Origin: Prochlorococcus sp. AG-424-A03
Lineage (GTDB): Bacteria; Cyanobacteriota; Cyanobacteriia; PCC-6307; Cyanobiaceae
Assembly: GCA_003213375.1 (NCBI GenBank)
Contig: QCNA01000003.1
Location: 1-54,175 of the forward strand
DNA: 54,175 nt
Direction: 5' to 3'
A model generated the notes under the pieces. That model worked only from the letters and a program-made list of their open reading frames with translations. It was not told the DNA's origin and ran no database searches. The stretch's first letter is position 1. Every line of letters starts with the position of its first letter. The position numbers and the translations under genes were made by a program. Positions 1 to 12,402 of this stretch are shown here, in pieces.

Positions 1-1725
1 TACCCAGAAGATGGTCCTTGGCAAGATGAATTAGAGGAATCATTCCCTTATCAACCGACACCTGATCAAATTACTGCTGTAAAAGAAATAAAATCTGATA
101 TGGAAAGCGATAAGCCAATGGACAGACTAGTTTGTGGAGATGTAGGATTTGGCAAAACAGAGGTAGCTATTAGGGCTATTTTTAAGGCTATTACATCAGG
201 CAAACAGGTAATATTATTAGCACCTACAACAATACTAGCTCAGCAACATTGGAGAACAATAAATAATAGATTTTCACCTTACCCAATAAAAATTTCATTA
301 CTTAATAGATTCAAAACCGTTAATGAGAGAAAGGAAATTTATGCAGGTTTGAAAAATAATAAAATTGATTTAGTTGTAGCAACGCACCAAATTTTAGGTA
401 AAGAAATTGAAATTAAAAACTTAGGACTACTAGTTATTGATGAAGAACAAAGATTTGGAGTAAGACAAAAGGAGAAAATTAAAAAAATCAAAACCAACAT
501 TGACGTTTTAACACTTTCGGCAACTCCAATTCCAAGAACTCTTTATATGAGCTTATCTGGACTGAGACAAATGAGCTTATTAAATACTCCTCCTCCATCA
601 AGAAGATCAATAAAAACATATTTATCTGAAATAGATTTGGATGTTATAAGAACTGCAATTAATCAAGAACTTGATAGGGGAGGACAAATATTTTATGTTC
701 TTCCAAGAATTTCTGATATCGATCAAGCTGTAAACAAATTAAAAAATATGTTTCCCAGCTTAAAATTTATTATTGCTCATGGGCAAATGAATGAAACAGA
801 GCTTGAAAACGCCATGATTGCTTTTAATAATGGAGAAGTAGATCTAATGTTATGCACAACGATAATTGAAAGTGGATTAGACATCCCCAAAGTAAATACA
901 ATTATTATTGAAGATTCACACAAATTTGGACTTTCACAACTTTATCAACTTAGAGGAAGAGTTGGTAGAAGCGGTGTACAAGCACATGCCTGGTTATTTT
1001 ATCCAAATATAAATAAAATTAATGACGCTGCAAAACAAAGATTAAAAGCGATAAAAGACTTTTCAGAACTTGGAAGTGGATACCAACTTGCAATGAAAGA
1101 TATGGAAATAAGAGGTGTTGGTAGTTTACTAGGAGAAGAACAAAGTGGAAAGATTAATTCTATTGGATATGATTTATATATTGAAATGCTCCATGAGGCT
1201 ATTTCAGAAATCAGTGGGCAAGAAATACCTGAAGTTAATGACACTCAAATTGATCTACCAATAAATGCATTTATACCTGCAACATGGATATTAAACAGAG
1301 AAGAGAAGCTTGAGGCTTACAAATCCGCTACTGAATGTTCAAATAATGATGAATTAATTGAATTAGCTACAGACTGGGTGAATAGATATGGAAACTTACC
1401 CAAACCTGTTGAGTCCTTAATTATGATAATGAGACTAAAATTACTAGCTAAAAAATGTGGTTTTAATAAGATTAAGCTCAAAAAGCCAAATATCTTGATA
1501 GAGACAAAATTAAAAAATTCTACTTTTAAAGTTCTTAAAAATTCATTGGCAAGTAGTGTTCAAAATAAATTTAATTTTAATGAAGGCGAACAATTATCAA
1601 TCATCACTATAAGGGGTCTAGGTGCAACTGAAATTCAAAATCAAATTGATCAACTAATATTGTGGTTCCGGTCTTTTGAAAAAGAAATAAAGAATTTCGA
1701 TAAAGAACTTATTAAAAGAGAATAA
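1..1725 (+). CDS. mfd: Transcription-repair coupling factor Mfd, C-terminal part (5' end outside window)
   Basis: Frame is open from base 1 ([23 protein letters not shown]...); motifs [44 protein letters not shown] are characteristic of Mfd. Confidence 0.97.
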   Translation, partial: YPEDGPWQDELEESFPYQPTPDQITAVKEIKSDMESDKPMDRLVCGDVGFGKTEVAIRAIFKAITSGKQVILLAPTTILAQQHWRTINNRFSPYPIKISLLNRFKTVNERKEIYAGLKNNKIDLVVATHQILGKEIEIKNLGLLVIDEEQRFGVRQKEKIKKIKTNIDVLTLSATPIPRTLYMSLSGLRQMSLLNTPPPSRRSIKTYLSEIDLDVIRTAINQELDRGGQIFYVLPRISDIDQAVNKLKNMFPSLKFIIAHGQMNETELENAMIAFNNGEVDLMLCTTIIESGLDIPKVNTIIIEDSHKFGLSQLYQLRGRVGRSGVQAHAWLFYPNINKINDAAKQRLKAIKDFSELGSGYQLAMKDMEIRGVGSLLGEEQSGKINSIGYDLYIEMLHEAISEISGQEIPEVNDTQIDLPINAFIPATWILNREEKLEAYKSATECSNNDELIELATDWVNRYGNLPKPVESLIMIMRLKLLAKKCGFNKIKLKKPNILIETKLKNSTFKVLKNSLASSVQNKFNFNEGEQLSIITIRGLGATEIQNQIDQLILWFRSFEKEIKNFDKELIKRE

Positions 1726-1797
1726 ATTATTAAATAATTATTTAAAATCCGCGAATCAGTTTGATTTCGGTTAGGTTTATAAAAATTTATTTATTTT

Positions 1798-1959
1798 ATG
1801 GGTGAATATATAGACGTCGGAATACAAACTTCGATTTTACCCTTATCAATTATTCTTTCATCAATTGTATTAGGCATATTTGCATTATTTGGAGAAGAAA
1901 CAGAAAATGATGATGATGATTCTGATTCAGGAAGTGGTGGCCTAATGCAACCTATTTGA
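1798..1959 (+). CDS. Small single-TM protein with acidic tail (53 aa)
   Basis: ATG..TGA ORF: MGEYIDVGIQTSILPLSIILSSIVLGIFALFGEETENDDDDSDSGSGGLMQPI; below the ORF-track length cutoff. Confidence 0.65.
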   Translation: MGEYIDVGIQTSILPLSIILSSIVLGIFALFGEETENDDDDSDSGSGGLMQPI

Positions 1960-1961
1960 AA

Positions 1962-2330
1962 TTATTTATAATCAATTTGTTTTGACTTTCTCTTAGAGAC
2001 TTTAAATAACCTATTAAATGAGCCTATCATTAAAATAAGAGCAGTAAAAGAAGATACAAAAATAAAAATCACCAAAAATATCTCATAGAGATATGTAAAG
2101 AGATCAATTAATAATAAAAAAGATTTATTAAATGTCGAAGGTAGATTTTGTAACAGCAAATTTTTATTAGGAATTAAATAATTTATATAAGCTAATAAAA
2201 CACTCAAAATAAACAAAAAGAAAGATTCAGTAAATAGTCTTCTTTTAGATTTTCTTCTTAAATTTAATTTTTTTTTAAAAATATATTTATCAGTTTTAAT
2301 ATTCAAGTTTGGGATGTTTAAATCTGCCAT
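1962..2330 (-). CDS. Hypothetical membrane protein
   Basis: 122-aa ORF, two hydrophobic segments. Confidence 0.7.
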   Translation of the reverse strand: MADLNIPNLNIKTDKYIFKKKLNLRRKSKRRLFTESFFLFILSVLLAYINYLIPNKNLLLQNLPSTFNKSFLLLIDLFTYLYEIFLVIFIFVSSFTALILMIGSFNRLFKVSKRKSKQIDYK

Positions 2331-2417
2331 AAATCAAAGCTCAAAGAAAAAATTTGAATAACTCTGAAAGAAATTAACCTATAGTATCGTGTTTGTATTT
2401 AAGATGCTAATTGCTCT

Positions 2418-3008
2418 TTATTCAGGGTTTATTAGATCTTTTTTTTCTATATTTTCAAAAGGACTATAAAAATAAATAAAAGAATAAGAGAATAGAATTA
2501 AGGAGCATATTGCAATAAACGGTGGAATAAAGAAATTGAAAAATTTAACTTTTTTATTTAACCCAAATCTTAATTTTTTAGGAATATCAGTAGGTATATC
2601 AGTTTTTTTTATTCTTACTTTTGGCGATTCAATTAACTGATCAAAACAATTTATGGTATCTGAAAGCAATGAATTACCAATCTTTAAAACTAAAGGCTTT
2701 ACATTTGGTTTAGAGCTCTTAAGGACAATATTATGTATGTGGAGATTATCGGCTTTTATATCGATTAATTTAGACTCATATATTGGGATTTCGTTTTTGA
2801 TTAAAAGATTTGAATAAATATAAAAAGCATCCATGATAGGGCCTAAATGTTCAATTTTTCCTTCAATAAGTGGTTTATCAACTATGGTTAATTTCCATTG
2901 AGAAATTATAGATATTTGATCTTTATTTTCATTATTGGAATAATCTGGCAATCCGATTATCTCGAGACTTGCAGAAGACTGATGGAATGACAATTTGTTT
3001 TGCATCAT
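2418..3008 (-). CDS. DUF4335-like cyanobacterial protein
   Basis: 196-aa ORF; family recalled from sequence character and its position next to DUF3038. Confidence 0.7.
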   Translation of the reverse strand: MMQNKLSFHQSSASLEIIGLPDYSNNENKDQISIISQWKLTIVDKPLIEGKIEHLGPIMDAFYIYSNLLIKNEIPIYESKLIDIKADNLHIHNIVLKSSKPNVKPLVLKIGNSLLSDTINCFDQLIESPKVRIKKTDIPTDIPKKLRFGLNKKVKFFNFFIPPFIAICSLILFSYSFIYFYSPFENIEKKDLINPE

Positions 3009-3009
3009 A

Positions 3010-3534
3010 TTAAAAATCGTATAAAAAATTCTTTAACTTTTGATAACCCTGATTTGAAATGCAGAAAGATAAAATAAGCAAAGATCTTATTATAATCTCA
3101 TCATTTTCAGCTTGATTTAAAAGCTTTTTCACTCTCATACTATCTATATTAAATCTCTCTTTAATCAACTCAATAAATCTTTTATTAAAATCATTCCAAA
3201 TAATTGAATTATCTTCAATATCCTCTTTAGATTTCAATATCTCTCTGATATAAGGATATAAATATTTAGACATTTCAACTGTAATTCTAATTAAGGCATC
3301 GAATTCGTTGTGTTTAATATTGTTTGTAACATAAGATTTTCTCAAGGGATTATTGTTCCTTAATTTCCAAATAGTCACTTTATTTGGCAAAACATTATTT
3401 AGTTTAAGTCTATTTGATAAGGCGTAAAAGGACTGGATACCATTTAAGTCAATAGTTTCTAGTATTAATAGTAATAAATCAAGTTTCTCTATAGATTTTC
3501 TTGATACTTGATTTCCTCTAGTTAAAAAGGTAAT
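3010..3534 (-). CDS. DUF3038-like protein; true N-terminus lies upstream of the ORF-track start (TTG at 3390)
   Basis: Frame stays open to an in-frame TAA at 3541-3543 and encodes ITFLTRGNQVSRKSIEKLDLLLLILETIDLNGIQSFYALSNRLKLNNVLPNKVTIWKLR, which resembles the DUF3038 N-terminus; no ATG/GTG/TTG in the extension. Confidence 0.65.
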   Translation of the reverse strand: MTFLTRGNQVSRKSIEKLDLLLLILETIDLNGIQSFYALSNRLKLNNVLPNKVTIWKLRNNNPLRKSYVTNNIKHNEFDALIRITVEMSKYLYPYIREILKSKEDIEDNSIIWNDFNKRFIELIKERFNIDSMRVKKLLNQAENDEIIIRSLLILSFCISNQGYQKLKNFLYDF

Positions 3535-3573
3535 TGGTCTTTATTAGAATATGATCAAATTATAACAGAATTA

Positions 3574-3771
3574 TTAATCCATTTTTTGAAATAAAAATGA
3601 ATATAACTTATCTAGTTCTTCAATAGTTAGCATTCCATAACTCCATAATAATATAGGTAATGAAGTGTTATTTTTTATAGATAATTTTATACCAAGTTCA
3701 ATAGTAGATTCATCTAAACCTAATACATTAAATAAATAAATTATCATTTCTCTAGTTAAATAATTATTCAT
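3574..3771 (-). CDS. DUF2949 family protein
   Basis: 65-aa ORF of the DUF2949 pattern (..LPILLWSYGMLTIEELDKLYSFL). Confidence 0.75.
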   Translation of the reverse strand: MNNYLTREMIIYLFNVLGLDESTIELGIKLSIKNNTSLPILLWSYGMLTIEELDKLYSFLFQKMD

Positions 3772-3776
3772 AAATT

Positions 3777-4931
3777 TTATTTAATATTTGAGTAAATGAG
3801 AGATTTAGTCATTTGATTTAGGACTATTTTTCTTGTAAAAAGAAATTTATTTAAAAGTAAAAATGAAAATTTCCTAATTGGAAATAAAAAAACGTTTCTA
3901 TTAGCAAAAATTGATATCAATGAGTCAGTTATAAAAATAGTGAGGATAATATCTAGAATCCTGCTTGAAAAATAATTAAATTTAAATAAAATCAATTGCA
4001 TTTTAGTAATAGCATTATTTTTATTAAAAAGATCATAAATAGTATTGACGTCTCTCCAACAAGTATTTAGACCCTGACCTCCAACAGGATGGAATGTATG
4101 AAATGCATCTCCAACAAAAACTAATTTTTTAAAATTTAAAACTGGTAAATTTAAGGATAATGAAACAGGAAAAATATTAAATTCGCCTATTATTTGGTCC
4201 AACTTAAATTCATCTGGCAAGATTGTTGATAAATTATCCATTAAAAAATTCTTGTCAGAATTTAACCTTTCGATTGCCTTTAATGTACTGGAAGTCCAAA
4301 TTACTTGATATAAATTTTTTTCTAAAGGTAATAATGCAAGTGGGCCTTCATTTCTAAAAATTTCATAAGCACGCTTTTCACAATGACCTCTCAGAGAAAC
4401 TTTAAAAGTTAAACAAGACTGACTATAAGATTTTTTTATATCAACAAAATCTAAGATTTTTTTATCAAGTGAGTTTGCTCCTGTTGAAAAGAATTGATAA
4501 TCAAATAATATTTTTTTCCGTAACAATCTCTGTGGTGTCATAAAAATAATATTTTCATAATTATCAATTTCTTGAAAAAATACGTTCATGAGATCCGAAT
4601 GTTTAACAACCCAACCAATATTTTCAGCAGAACTTATATCATCATCTAAGTCAGAAGTTGATAAATTGGTAAAAGCAGAAGTTACAGTATCTGAAATTGA
4701 AAGGGTATCAAAGCCAAATAAAAATGGTTCTAATTTTTCCCAAAGTTTGAATTTAGATAAGATTTTTCTTGTTGAGTGAGTAATTGCATAAGTTTTATCT
4801 TTATCAATTAATCTATCTTTTGTTAATAAATCAGTTAAAAAAATATTGCAATCAAATTTTGAAAGTGCAATTGAAAGTAATAAACCTGTGGGACCTGATC
4901 CAACAATTTTAAAATTGAATTTATTTTTCAT
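3777..4931 (-). CDS. FAD-dependent monooxygenase, UbiH/VisC-like
   Basis: GSGPTGLLLSIAL dinucleotide-binding motif; VFVGDAFHTFHPVGGQGLNTCWRD motif of the UbiH family. Confidence 0.85.
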   Translation of the reverse strand: MKNKFNFKIVGSGPTGLLLSIALSKFDCNIFLTDLLTKDRLIDKDKTYAITHSTRKILSKFKLWEKLEPFLFGFDTLSISDTVTSAFTNLSTSDLDDDISSAENIGWVVKHSDLMNVFFQEIDNYENIIFMTPQRLLRKKILFDYQFFSTGANSLDKKILDFVDIKKSYSQSCLTFKVSLRGHCEKRAYEIFRNEGPLALLPLEKNLYQVIWTSSTLKAIERLNSDKNFLMDNLSTILPDEFKLDQIIGEFNIFPVSLSLNLPVLNFKKLVFVGDAFHTFHPVGGQGLNTCWRDVNTIYDLFNKNNAITKMQLILFKFNYFSSRILDIILTIFITDSLISIFANRNVFLFPIRKFSFLLLNKFLFTRKIVLNQMTKSLIYSNIK

Positions 4932-4950
4932 CAGATTATATAAGCATCAA

Positions 4951-5592
4951 CTATCTATTCAAATAAATATAGCAAATTTCCTCAAATGCTGGTCTTAATA
5001 AATAGGGGTACTCACCAACCCATAAGTTGATTTCAGGAAGCCAAGCATCAGTCAAATAAAAATCTCTGTCAAAATTACGGTTATCAGAAGTTATTAAACA
5101 TCTAATACTCGAACCCACCCTAATTTGACTGTGTTTATTTTCCATAGGAAAACTTAATTTTTCCAAATAACCATCTTCATCTTCTAATTCAAGTACTAAC
5201 CAAGTCCTTTTTTTTTCTATGACTTCTAATCGACCTTGTTTATTAGATTGTTCTCTTGAACTTTCAATCTTTTCTGTTTTGTAGATATCTGATATGTAGC
5301 CATCAAATATAGAAAAAAATTTATATTTTCTTAATTGCAAATTTTTTCTACTTGATTCAAGAATTGGGCCCCAGATGATATACAAAAAGAAACCTACACA
5401 TAGGAATAACCAAAAATTATTAGTTTGATCTCCAGTCGAACTAATAATTAATGAAATAAATCCACCAATTGAAGAAACTATTACTCTTTGAAGTATTTTT
5501 CTCGGATTTCCCAACGCGTATTTAAATTGACTTCCTGTACCAACTGCAGGAATAAGTTTTGAAATTTGACTTGAATTAATTGGAATTAACAT
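4951..5592 (-). CDS. Conserved cyanobacterial membrane-associated protein
   Basis: 213-aa ORF with two N-terminal hydrophobic segments; family name not certain. Confidence 0.7.
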   Translation of the reverse strand: MLIPINSSQISKLIPAVGTGSQFKYALGNPRKILQRVIVSSIGGFISLIISSTGDQTNNFWLFLCVGFFLYIIWGPILESSRKNLQLRKYKFFSIFDGYISDIYKTEKIESSREQSNKQGRLEVIEKKRTWLVLELEDEDGYLEKLSFPMENKHSQIRVGSSIRCLITSDNRNFDRDFYLTDAWLPEINLWVGEYPYLLRPAFEEICYIYLNR

Positions 5593-5593
5593 T

Positions 5594-6442
5594 TTAAAAA
5601 ATCAATTTTTCAAGTCCGTAAACTAAAGTTTCATAATTACCAATTTTTTTAATAGCCTGCAAAACTCCTGGCATATATGCCTTTCTATCAATAGTGTCAT
5701 GCTTAATTGTATAAGTTTCACCTGGAGATCCCATAATTACTAACTGATGAGCGAGTAATCCTGGTAATCGTACAGAATGTATATTAATTCCTGAATCTCT
5801 GAGCCCACCACGTACACCTTTCAATGACTCAGACTCTTTTACTGAATTCTGATTAAATTTCTTTGGATATTCTTCAATCATTTCTGCTGTTTTTATACAC
5901 GTCCCACTAGGAGAATCAGCTTTTTGATTATGATGCATCTCTATTAATTCAATATTGTCATAAAACCTTGCAGCTACTGATGCTGCCTGTTGAAGAAGAA
6001 CCATTCCTACTGAAAAATTAGGAATTATTGCACAACCAACCGATGCTTTCTGAGCAAAAACAGACAAATCTTGTATTTGCGAAGGGCTTAGACCTGTAGT
6101 TCCTACTACTGGTGATACACCATATGCGATAGCTGATCTAGTATTTTCATATACAGAATCAGGATGAGTAAAATCAACCAGCACAGGTTTGATATTTTCA
6201 TTTCTATAATTTTGACTAACAGAACATAAAGTTCCTTCAAAATCATTTGAAACAAAAACATCACAATTTTTTACCTTCAATAATTCAGAAATATTTGAGC
6301 CATTGTTCTTTTCATTTATGTCGATTGCTGCAACAAGTTCACAATCTTCAGAATTTAATACAGTGTTAACAACTTCGCTACCCATTCTGCCTAAAGCTCC
6401 GGATACTAGTACTGGTATAGGTTTTTTCGAATTTTCAATCAT
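5594..6442 (-). CDS. dapB: 4-hydroxy-tetrahydrodipicolinate reductase
   Basis: [42 protein letters not shown] motifs. Confidence 0.97.
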   Translation of the reverse strand: MIENSKKPIPVLVSGALGRMGSEVVNTVLNSEDCELVAAIDINEKNNGSNISELLKVKNCDVFVSNDFEGTLCSVSQNYRNENIKPVLVDFTHPDSVYENTRSAIAYGVSPVVGTTGLSPSQIQDLSVFAQKASVGCAIIPNFSVGMVLLQQAASVAARFYDNIELIEMHHNQKADSPSGTCIKTAEMIEEYPKKFNQNSVKESESLKGVRGGLRDSGINIHSVRLPGLLAHQLVIMGSPGETYTIKHDTIDRKAYMPGVLQAIKKIGNYETLVYGLEKLIF

Positions 6443-6544
6443 TTTTTTAAAAATTTTTTTTTTAAAGGTTGTTACACGCTATTTATATTGCACACAATAA
6501 CGTCTTTTCATTCGTAGGCTGGTAGAAATACTTAAAGAAAATCA

Positions 6545-9500
6545 ATGTTTACGCAGGTCCGCTCAGCAAACCGCAGAGTATCTCCTGTTGAGGATAACAA
6601 ACACAAAGTTGTAATAAAAGCTGTTTATGTTGTCCTTGAGCCACAATACCAAAATTCCTTAACGGAAGCTGCAAAGTCAATAAATAAGATGAATGGGCCA
6701 ATAGGTATAGACCTTAGCGGCTATCTTATCGAAGAACTTAGGAATGATAGTAATTTTGAAGATTTTAAAGAAGATATAGCTAATGCAGATATATTCGTTG
6801 CTTCTCTAATTTTTATTGAAGACCTTGCCCAAAAAGTTGTTGATGCAGTATCTCCATTTAAAGACAAACTTAAAGCTTCAATTGTTTTCCCCTCCATGCC
6901 AGAGGTAATGAGATTAAACAAGCTAGGTTCATTTAGTATGGCCCAACTTGGTCAATCTAAAACTATAATTGGAGATTTAATAAAAAAGAAAAAAGAATCT
7001 GATGGAGCAAGTTTCCAAGATTCAATGTTGAAGTTATTAAATACACTACCTTCAATACTTAAATATTTACCAGTAGAAAAAGCCCAAGATGCTAGAACAT
7101 TTATTCTGAGTTTTCAGTACTGGTTAGGTGGTACTACTGAGAACTTAAAAAACTTCTTGTTAATGATTTCTGAAAAGTACGCTGTTTCTGAGATCATAAA
7201 AGATCAAATAGATGAATTCAAAATTCAAGACCCTGAAACATTCCCAGATTTGGGAATTTGGCATCCTCTTGCTCCTTGTATGTTTGAAAGTCTTAAAGAA
7301 TATCAAAATTGGGAAAATAACAGGAAAGATATAAATCCTAAAGATGACAAAACTCCAACAATAGGCTTAGTGCTTCAGAGGAGTCATATCGTTACTGGAG
7401 ATGATGCTCATTACGTTGCTGTTATTCAAGAGTTGGAATACAGAGGTGCGAGAGTACTACCTATCTTCTGTGGAGGTCTAGATTTTTCTAAACCAGTTAA
7501 TGAATTTTATTATGATTCCATAAATAAGGATCAACCTATAGTAGATGGAGTTGTATCTCTAACAGGATTTGCATTAGTTGGTGGGCCAGCAAGACAAGAT
7601 CATCCTAAAGCCATTGAAGCACTAAAAAAGTTAAACAGACCCTATATGGTTGCACTTCCATTAGTCTTCCAAACCACACAAGAATGGGAAGATAGTGATC
7701 TAGGTTTACACCCTGTTCAAGTAGCACTTCAGATTGCAATTCCAGAGCTTGATGGTGCTATTGAACCAATCATTCTCTCAGGTCGTGATGATGCTACAGG
7801 TAAGGCGCATACCCTTCAAGATCGAGTTGATGTAATAGCTGAAAGAGCAATAAAATGGTCAACTTTAAGAGTTAAACAAAGAAAGGATAAAAAATTAGCC
7901 ATCACAGTTTTTAGTTTTCCACCAGACAAAGGAAATGTTGGTACTGCAGCATACTTAAATGTTTTTGGTTCAATTTATAGAGTTCTTCTTGAAATGAAAT
8001 CGAAAGGATACCAAATAGATGAACTTCCAAGTAATTCAAAAGAATTAATGGAAAAAGTAATTAACAACCCTGAAGCGATGGATGGCTCTCCAGAGTTAAA
8101 TATTGCTCATAAGATGTCAGTAAAAGAATACGAAGAGTTCACACCTTATTCACAAAGACTTGAAGAAAATTGGGGTAAACCTCCTGGGAACCTTAATAGT
8201 GACGGACAAAACCTTCTTATCTATGGAAAACATTTTGGAAATGTATTTATAGGAGTACAACCTACATTCGGTTATGAAGGTGATCCCATGAGATTGCTCT
8301 ATTCAAGAAGTGCTAGTCCTCACCATGGTTTTGCTGCTTATTATACGTATGTAGAAAAAATCTGGGGGGCTGATGCTGTTCTTCATTTTGGGACTCACGG
8401 CTCACTTGAATTTATGCCTGGGAAGCAGATGGGCATGAGTGAAACTTGCTATCCGGATTCTCTCATTGGATCATTGCCTAATTTGTATTACTATGCTGCG
8501 AATAATCCATCTGAAGCAACAATTGCGAAGAGAAGAGGGTATGCTTCAACTATTAGTTATTTGACTCCTCCAGCAGAAAATGCAGGACTCTACAAAGGAC
8601 TTAAAGAACTAAGTGAACTTGTTGGTTCTTATCAACAATTAAGAGAAAATAGTAGGGGTATTCAAATTGTTAATGCAATAGTTGAGACTTCTAAACAATG
8701 TAACCTTGACAAAGATGTAGAACTTCCTTCAAAAGACGTAGAACAACTTTCAATAGATGAAAGAGATTTATTTGTTGGGAATGTCTACAAACAGTTGATG
8801 GAAATTGAAAGTAGATTATTACCTTGCGGTCTTCATACTATTGGAGAAGCTCCAACAGCAGAAGAAGCTGTTGCAACACTTGTAAATATTGCATCTTTAG
8901 AGAGAGAACAAGAAGGATTAAGATCTCTTCCTGGATTACTCGCAGAATCCATCGGTCTAACTATTGAACAAATTTATGATGGTAATAATAAAGGTGAACT
9001 TAAATTTGTAGAGTTAAATGAAAAAATCATAAAGACGGCAAGAGAGTCGATTTTTGCGATGGTCAACTCTTTAAAAATTGTTGATGGCAGAGTTTATTTA
9101 GAAAAATCACTTCTTTCCAAACTTTTCGATTTACTTAAAGTTTTTGGTCTAAATCTACCTACCCCTTGGCTAAGAGTCTGCAGATTAAATGGATTTGATC
9201 AAGTTAATCAGAAGGAATTAAATAAATTATTTGATTACTTACTGTTCTGTCTGGAACAGGTCTGCGCAGACAAAGAAATGGATAGCCTCATTAAAGCACT
9301 AGATGGAAATTATGTTTTACCTGGACCAGGTGGAGATCCCATAAGAAATCCAGGCGTTTTGCCAAGTGGTAAAAATATCCATGCACTTGATCCTCAATCA
9401 ATCCCAACGACAGCAGCAGTAGCAGCAGCGAAGTCTGTTGTTGACAAATTAATCGAAAGGCAAAAAGAAGAGCAGGGAACTTGGCCTGAAACAATAGCTT

Positions 9501-10555
9501 GTGTTTTATGGGGTACTGATAACATCAAAACCTACGGAGAATCACTGGCACAAATCTTATGGTTTGTTGGGGTAAAACCAAAACCAGATTCTGTTGGAAG
9601 AATTAACAAACTAGAATTAATCCCTTTAGAAGAATTAGGTAGGCCAAGAATAGATGTAGTAGTTAACTGTTCAGGAGTATTTAGAGATCTATTTATCAAT
9701 CAAATGGCATTAATTGATCAGGCAGTCAAATTAGCAGCTGAAGCTGATGAACCATTGGAATCTAATTTTGTAAGGAAACATTCACTAGAACAAGCAGAAA
9801 AAGAAGGTACTTCTATTAGAGAAGCTTCAGCGAGAGTTTTCTCTAATGCAAGTGGAAGTTACAGTTCAAATGTTAATTTAGCCGTAGAAAATTCAACTTG
9901 GGAGGAAGAAAATGAATTACAAGAAATGTATTTATCTCGCAAAACCTATGCTTTTAATGCCGATAATCCAGGTGAGATGAATCAAAAAAGAGAGGTATTT
10001 GAGTCAGTAATGAAAACAGCAGATGTTACATTTCAAAACCTTGATTCTTCAGAGATTTCATTAACAGATGTAAGTCATTATTTTGATTCGGATCCAACAA
10101 AATTGATCAAGACATTAAGAGATGATGGGAAAGAACCAAGTAGCTATATAGCGGATACAACCACTTCTAATGCGCAAGTCAGAACACTTGGAGAAACTAT
10201 CAGATTAGACTCAAGAACAAAACTTTTAAATCCTAAGTGGTATGAAGGTATGCTCAAATCTGGCTACGAAGGAGTTAGAGAACTTTCTAACAGACTTAAT
10301 TACACTCTTGGTTGGAGTGCGACAAGTGGTCAAGTAGATAATTTTGTATATGAAGAAACTAATGAAACATTTATAAATGACGAAGAAATGAGGAAAAGAT
10401 TAATGGATCTCAATCCTAATAGCTTTAGAAGAATTGTTGGAACATTGCTAGAAGTCAATGGTAGGGGATATTGGGAAACTTCAGATGAGAATATAGAACA
10501 GTTGAAAGAACTATACCAAGAGGTAGAAGATAAAATCGAAGGAGTTAAAGAATAA
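6545..10555 (+). CDS. chlH: Magnesium chelatase subunit H
   Basis: 1336-aa BchH/ChlH protein ([17 protein letters not shown], CobN/Mg-chelatase signature). Confidence 0.98.
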   Translation: MFTQVRSANRRVSPVEDNKHKVVIKAVYVVLEPQYQNSLTEAAKSINKMNGPIGIDLSGYLIEELRNDSNFEDFKEDIANADIFVASLIFIEDLAQKVVDAVSPFKDKLKASIVFPSMPEVMRLNKLGSFSMAQLGQSKTIIGDLIKKKKESDGASFQDSMLKLLNTLPSILKYLPVEKAQDARTFILSFQYWLGGTTENLKNFLLMISEKYAVSEIIKDQIDEFKIQDPETFPDLGIWHPLAPCMFESLKEYQNWENNRKDINPKDDKTPTIGLVLQRSHIVTGDDAHYVAVIQELEYRGARVLPIFCGGLDFSKPVNEFYYDSINKDQPIVDGVVSLTGFALVGGPARQDHPKAIEALKKLNRPYMVALPLVFQTTQEWEDSDLGLHPVQVALQIAIPELDGAIEPIILSGRDDATGKAHTLQDRVDVIAERAIKWSTLRVKQRKDKKLAITVFSFPPDKGNVGTAAYLNVFGSIYRVLLEMKSKGYQIDELPSNSKELMEKVINNPEAMDGSPELNIAHKMSVKEYEEFTPYSQRLEENWGKPPGNLNSDGQNLLIYGKHFGNVFIGVQPTFGYEGDPMRLLYSRSASPHHGFAAYYTYVEKIWGADAVLHFGTHGSLEFMPGKQMGMSETCYPDSLIGSLPNLYYYAANNPSEATIAKRRGYASTISYLTPPAENAGLYKGLKELSELVGSYQQLRENSRGIQIVNAIVETSKQCNLDKDVELPSKDVEQLSIDERDLFVGNVYKQLMEIESRLLPCGLHTIGEAPTAEEAVATLVNIASLEREQEGLRSLPGLLAESIGLTIEQIYDGNNKGELKFVELNEKIIKTARESIFAMVNSLKIVDGRVYLEKSLLSKLFDLLKVFGLNLPTPWLRVCRLNGFDQVNQKELNKLFDYLLFCLEQVCADKEMDSLIKALDGNYVLPGPGGDPIRNPGVLPSGKNIHALDPQSIPTTAAVAAAKSVVDKLIERQKEEQGTWPETIACVLWGTDNIKTYGESLAQILWFVGVKPKPDSVGRINKLELIPLEELGRPRIDVVVNCSGVFRDLFINQMALIDQAVKLAAEADEPLESNFVRKHSLEQAEKEGTSIREASARVFSNASGSYSSNVNLAVENSTWEEENELQEMYLSRKTYAFNADNPGEMNQKREVFESVMKTADVTFQNLDSSEISLTDVSHYFDSDPTKLIKTLRDDGKEPSSYIADTTTSNAQVRTLGETIRLDSRTKLLNPKWYEGMLKSGYEGVRELSNRLNYTLGWSATSGQVDNFVYEETNETFINDEEMRKRLMDLNPNSFRRIVGTLLEVNGRGYWETSDENIEQLKELYQEVEDKIEGVKE

Positions 10556-10560
10556 CTAAT

Positions 10561-11406
10561 TTATTTTCTGTAAATCTTATCAGCTACTTTCAGGATTTGA
10601 TAATTTAGTTTGACGTTGTGAACTCTCACAATGTCAATATTAAATTGAGAACAAAGACAACTTATTGCAAGTGTTCCTATATCCCTTTCTTTTGGATTTT
10701 TCTCATTCAAAATTTCTCCTATAAATCTCTTCCTAGATGCACCTATCAAAATTGGCAAATTCCATTTTTTAAATGCATCTAAGTTTCTCAAGATTTCCAA
10801 ATTATGAATGATATCCTTTGAAAAACCAATTCCAGGATCCACAATTATATTTCTTTCAGATATATTTTTTTCTAAAGCATTCTTTATTAAATTATCAAGC
10901 GAACACTTAACATCACTCAATACATTCTGGTAATTAGTGAGTTGATTCATATTTTGACTATTACCACGACTATGAGTTATGACGAATGGACAGTTGAATT
11001 TTGATACAACATCCAAAATTTTTATATCTCTTCTTCCACCTGTGACATCATTTATCCAATTAGCACCATTTAAAAGAGCTTCGTAAGCCACTTCAGAATT
11101 AAAAGTATCAATAGAAATTAAAACATCTGGAAATTCCGATTTTATTAATTTTAGATATGGGATTAATCTTTTTATTTCTATACTAGATCCAACTTCTTCA
11201 GCTCCTGGTCTCGTACTTTGTGCACCAAGATCAATAACATCAACTCCATTGCTTAAAAAATGATTAACTTGATCTAAAACTTTTTCTGAAGAATTTAATA
11301 CCCCACCATCACTAAATGAATCAGGAGTTAAATTGATAACTCCCATGATTGAAGTTTTTTGGCCCCACCCTTTTGGCCATGGATTTTTCTTATTGATAAT
11401 TTGCAA
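10561..11406 (-). CDS. folP: Dihydropteroate synthase
   Basis: [47 protein letters not shown] motifs. Confidence 0.97.
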   Translation of the reverse strand: MQIINKKNPWPKGWGQKTSIMGVINLTPDSFSDGGVLNSSEKVLDQVNHFLSNGVDVIDLGAQSTRPGAEEVGSSIEIKRLIPYLKLIKSEFPDVLISIDTFNSEVAYEALLNGANWINDVTGGRRDIKILDVVSKFNCPFVITHSRGNSQNMNQLTNYQNVLSDVKCSLDNLIKNALEKNISERNIIVDPGIGFSKDIIHNLEILRNLDAFKKWNLPILIGASRKRFIGEILNEKNPKERDIGTLAISCLCSQFNIDIVRVHNVKLNYQILKVADKIYRK

Positions 11407-12115
11407 TTCTCGCGAAATTATTCGGATCTAATGAAGCCCCTCCAACTAACACACCATCTATATCACTCATTGACATGATTTCGTCAATATTATTAGGTTT
11501 AACAGATCCTCCATATTGAATAATTACATCATCAAAACCTATTAATTTTCGAATCAAACAACATATCTTATTAGCGTCTTCTGCCTCACATGTTTTACCA
11601 GTGCCAATAGCCCATATTGGTTCATAGGCGACAATTAAATTAGATGGATCTGTATTTTCTAATCCCTGTTCAACCTGTCTAGTAATAACTCTATCAGCTT
11701 CTCCTCTCTCTCTTTGTTCTAATGTTTCTCCTACACAAACTATTGGAGTAAGTCCACTAGATTGAGCAAAAACCGCTCTTTTATTAATTTGTTCATCACT
11801 TTCGCTAAAATATTTCCTTGGTTCACTATGTCCAACGATTGCATATGAGACACCATGTTCAAGAAGCATTTTTGGAGATATTTCTGCAGTAAATGCTCCT
11901 TGATCTTCCCAATGAATATTTTGACTAGAGATACCTATATAATCAAAATCAGAATGATCAGAAAAGGTTGAAATAGCTGTAAAAGGTGGAGCAATAACAA
12001 CTTTACGATCGTCTTTTATGTTTTTTATTAAAGGAATAAACTCTTCTAGATAGGATTTAGCTTCGGCACAAGTCATGTGCATTTTCCAATTACCAGCAAT
12101 TACAGATTTTCTCAA
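11390..12115 (-). CDS. tpiA: Triosephosphate isomerase
   Basis: [33 protein letters not shown] motifs; 17-nt overlap with folP. Confidence 0.98.
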   Translation of the reverse strand: MRKSVIAGNWKMHMTCAEAKSYLEEFIPLIKNIKDDRKVVIAPPFTAISTFSDHSDFDYIGISSQNIHWEDQGAFTAEISPKMLLEHGVSYAIVGHSEPRKYFSESDEQINKRAVFAQSSGLTPIVCVGETLEQRERGEADRVITRQVEQGLENTDPSNLIVAYEPIWAIGTGKTCEAEDANKICCLIRKLIGFDDVIIQYGGSVKPNNIDEIMSMSDIDGVLVGGASLDPNNFARIANYQ

Positions 12116-12167
12116 AATACTATCTCCAAGAAAAATATACTAATACAAAGTGAGGTGAATAAGCTAA

Positions 12168-12344
12168 CTATTCAAAAATTAATTCATTTTTTAGAAATAT
12201 TACTTTGTCTCCCTTGTTTAACTTCCTTCCTCTCTTAGTCTCAATTACACCATTAACCTTAACAGAACCTGATTTAATAAAAATTTTTGCTTCGCCACCA
12301 GAAGATACCAAATTTTTCCATTTTAAGAATTGATCCAATTTCAT
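12168..12344 (-). CDS. S4-domain RNA-binding protein (58 aa)
   Basis: MKLDQFLKWKNLVSSGGEAKIFIKSGSVKVNGVIETKRGRKLNKGDKVIFLKNELIFE; S4 fold pattern; absent from ORF track. Confidence 0.85.
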   Translation of the reverse strand: MKLDQFLKWKNLVSSGGEAKIFIKSGSVKVNGVIETKRGRKLNKGDKVIFLKNELIFE

Positions 12345-12402
12345 TGTTTTTTATACCCAAAGATATTGATAAAGTAGGATAAACAATTAAATATATAATA
12401 TT

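Noticed and set aside
999-1244. Antisense ORFs inside mfd, ubiH-like, dapB, chlH, carB, asparaginase, pepN, gpx, dus and Mrr-like genes (e.g. 999-1244, 4588-4779, 6721-6921, 13428-13694, 16977-17168, 19807-20094, 41444-41677, 44670-44879, 46274-46552, 49460-49705)
   Set aside because: All lie opposite well-supported genes and show no recognisable motif.
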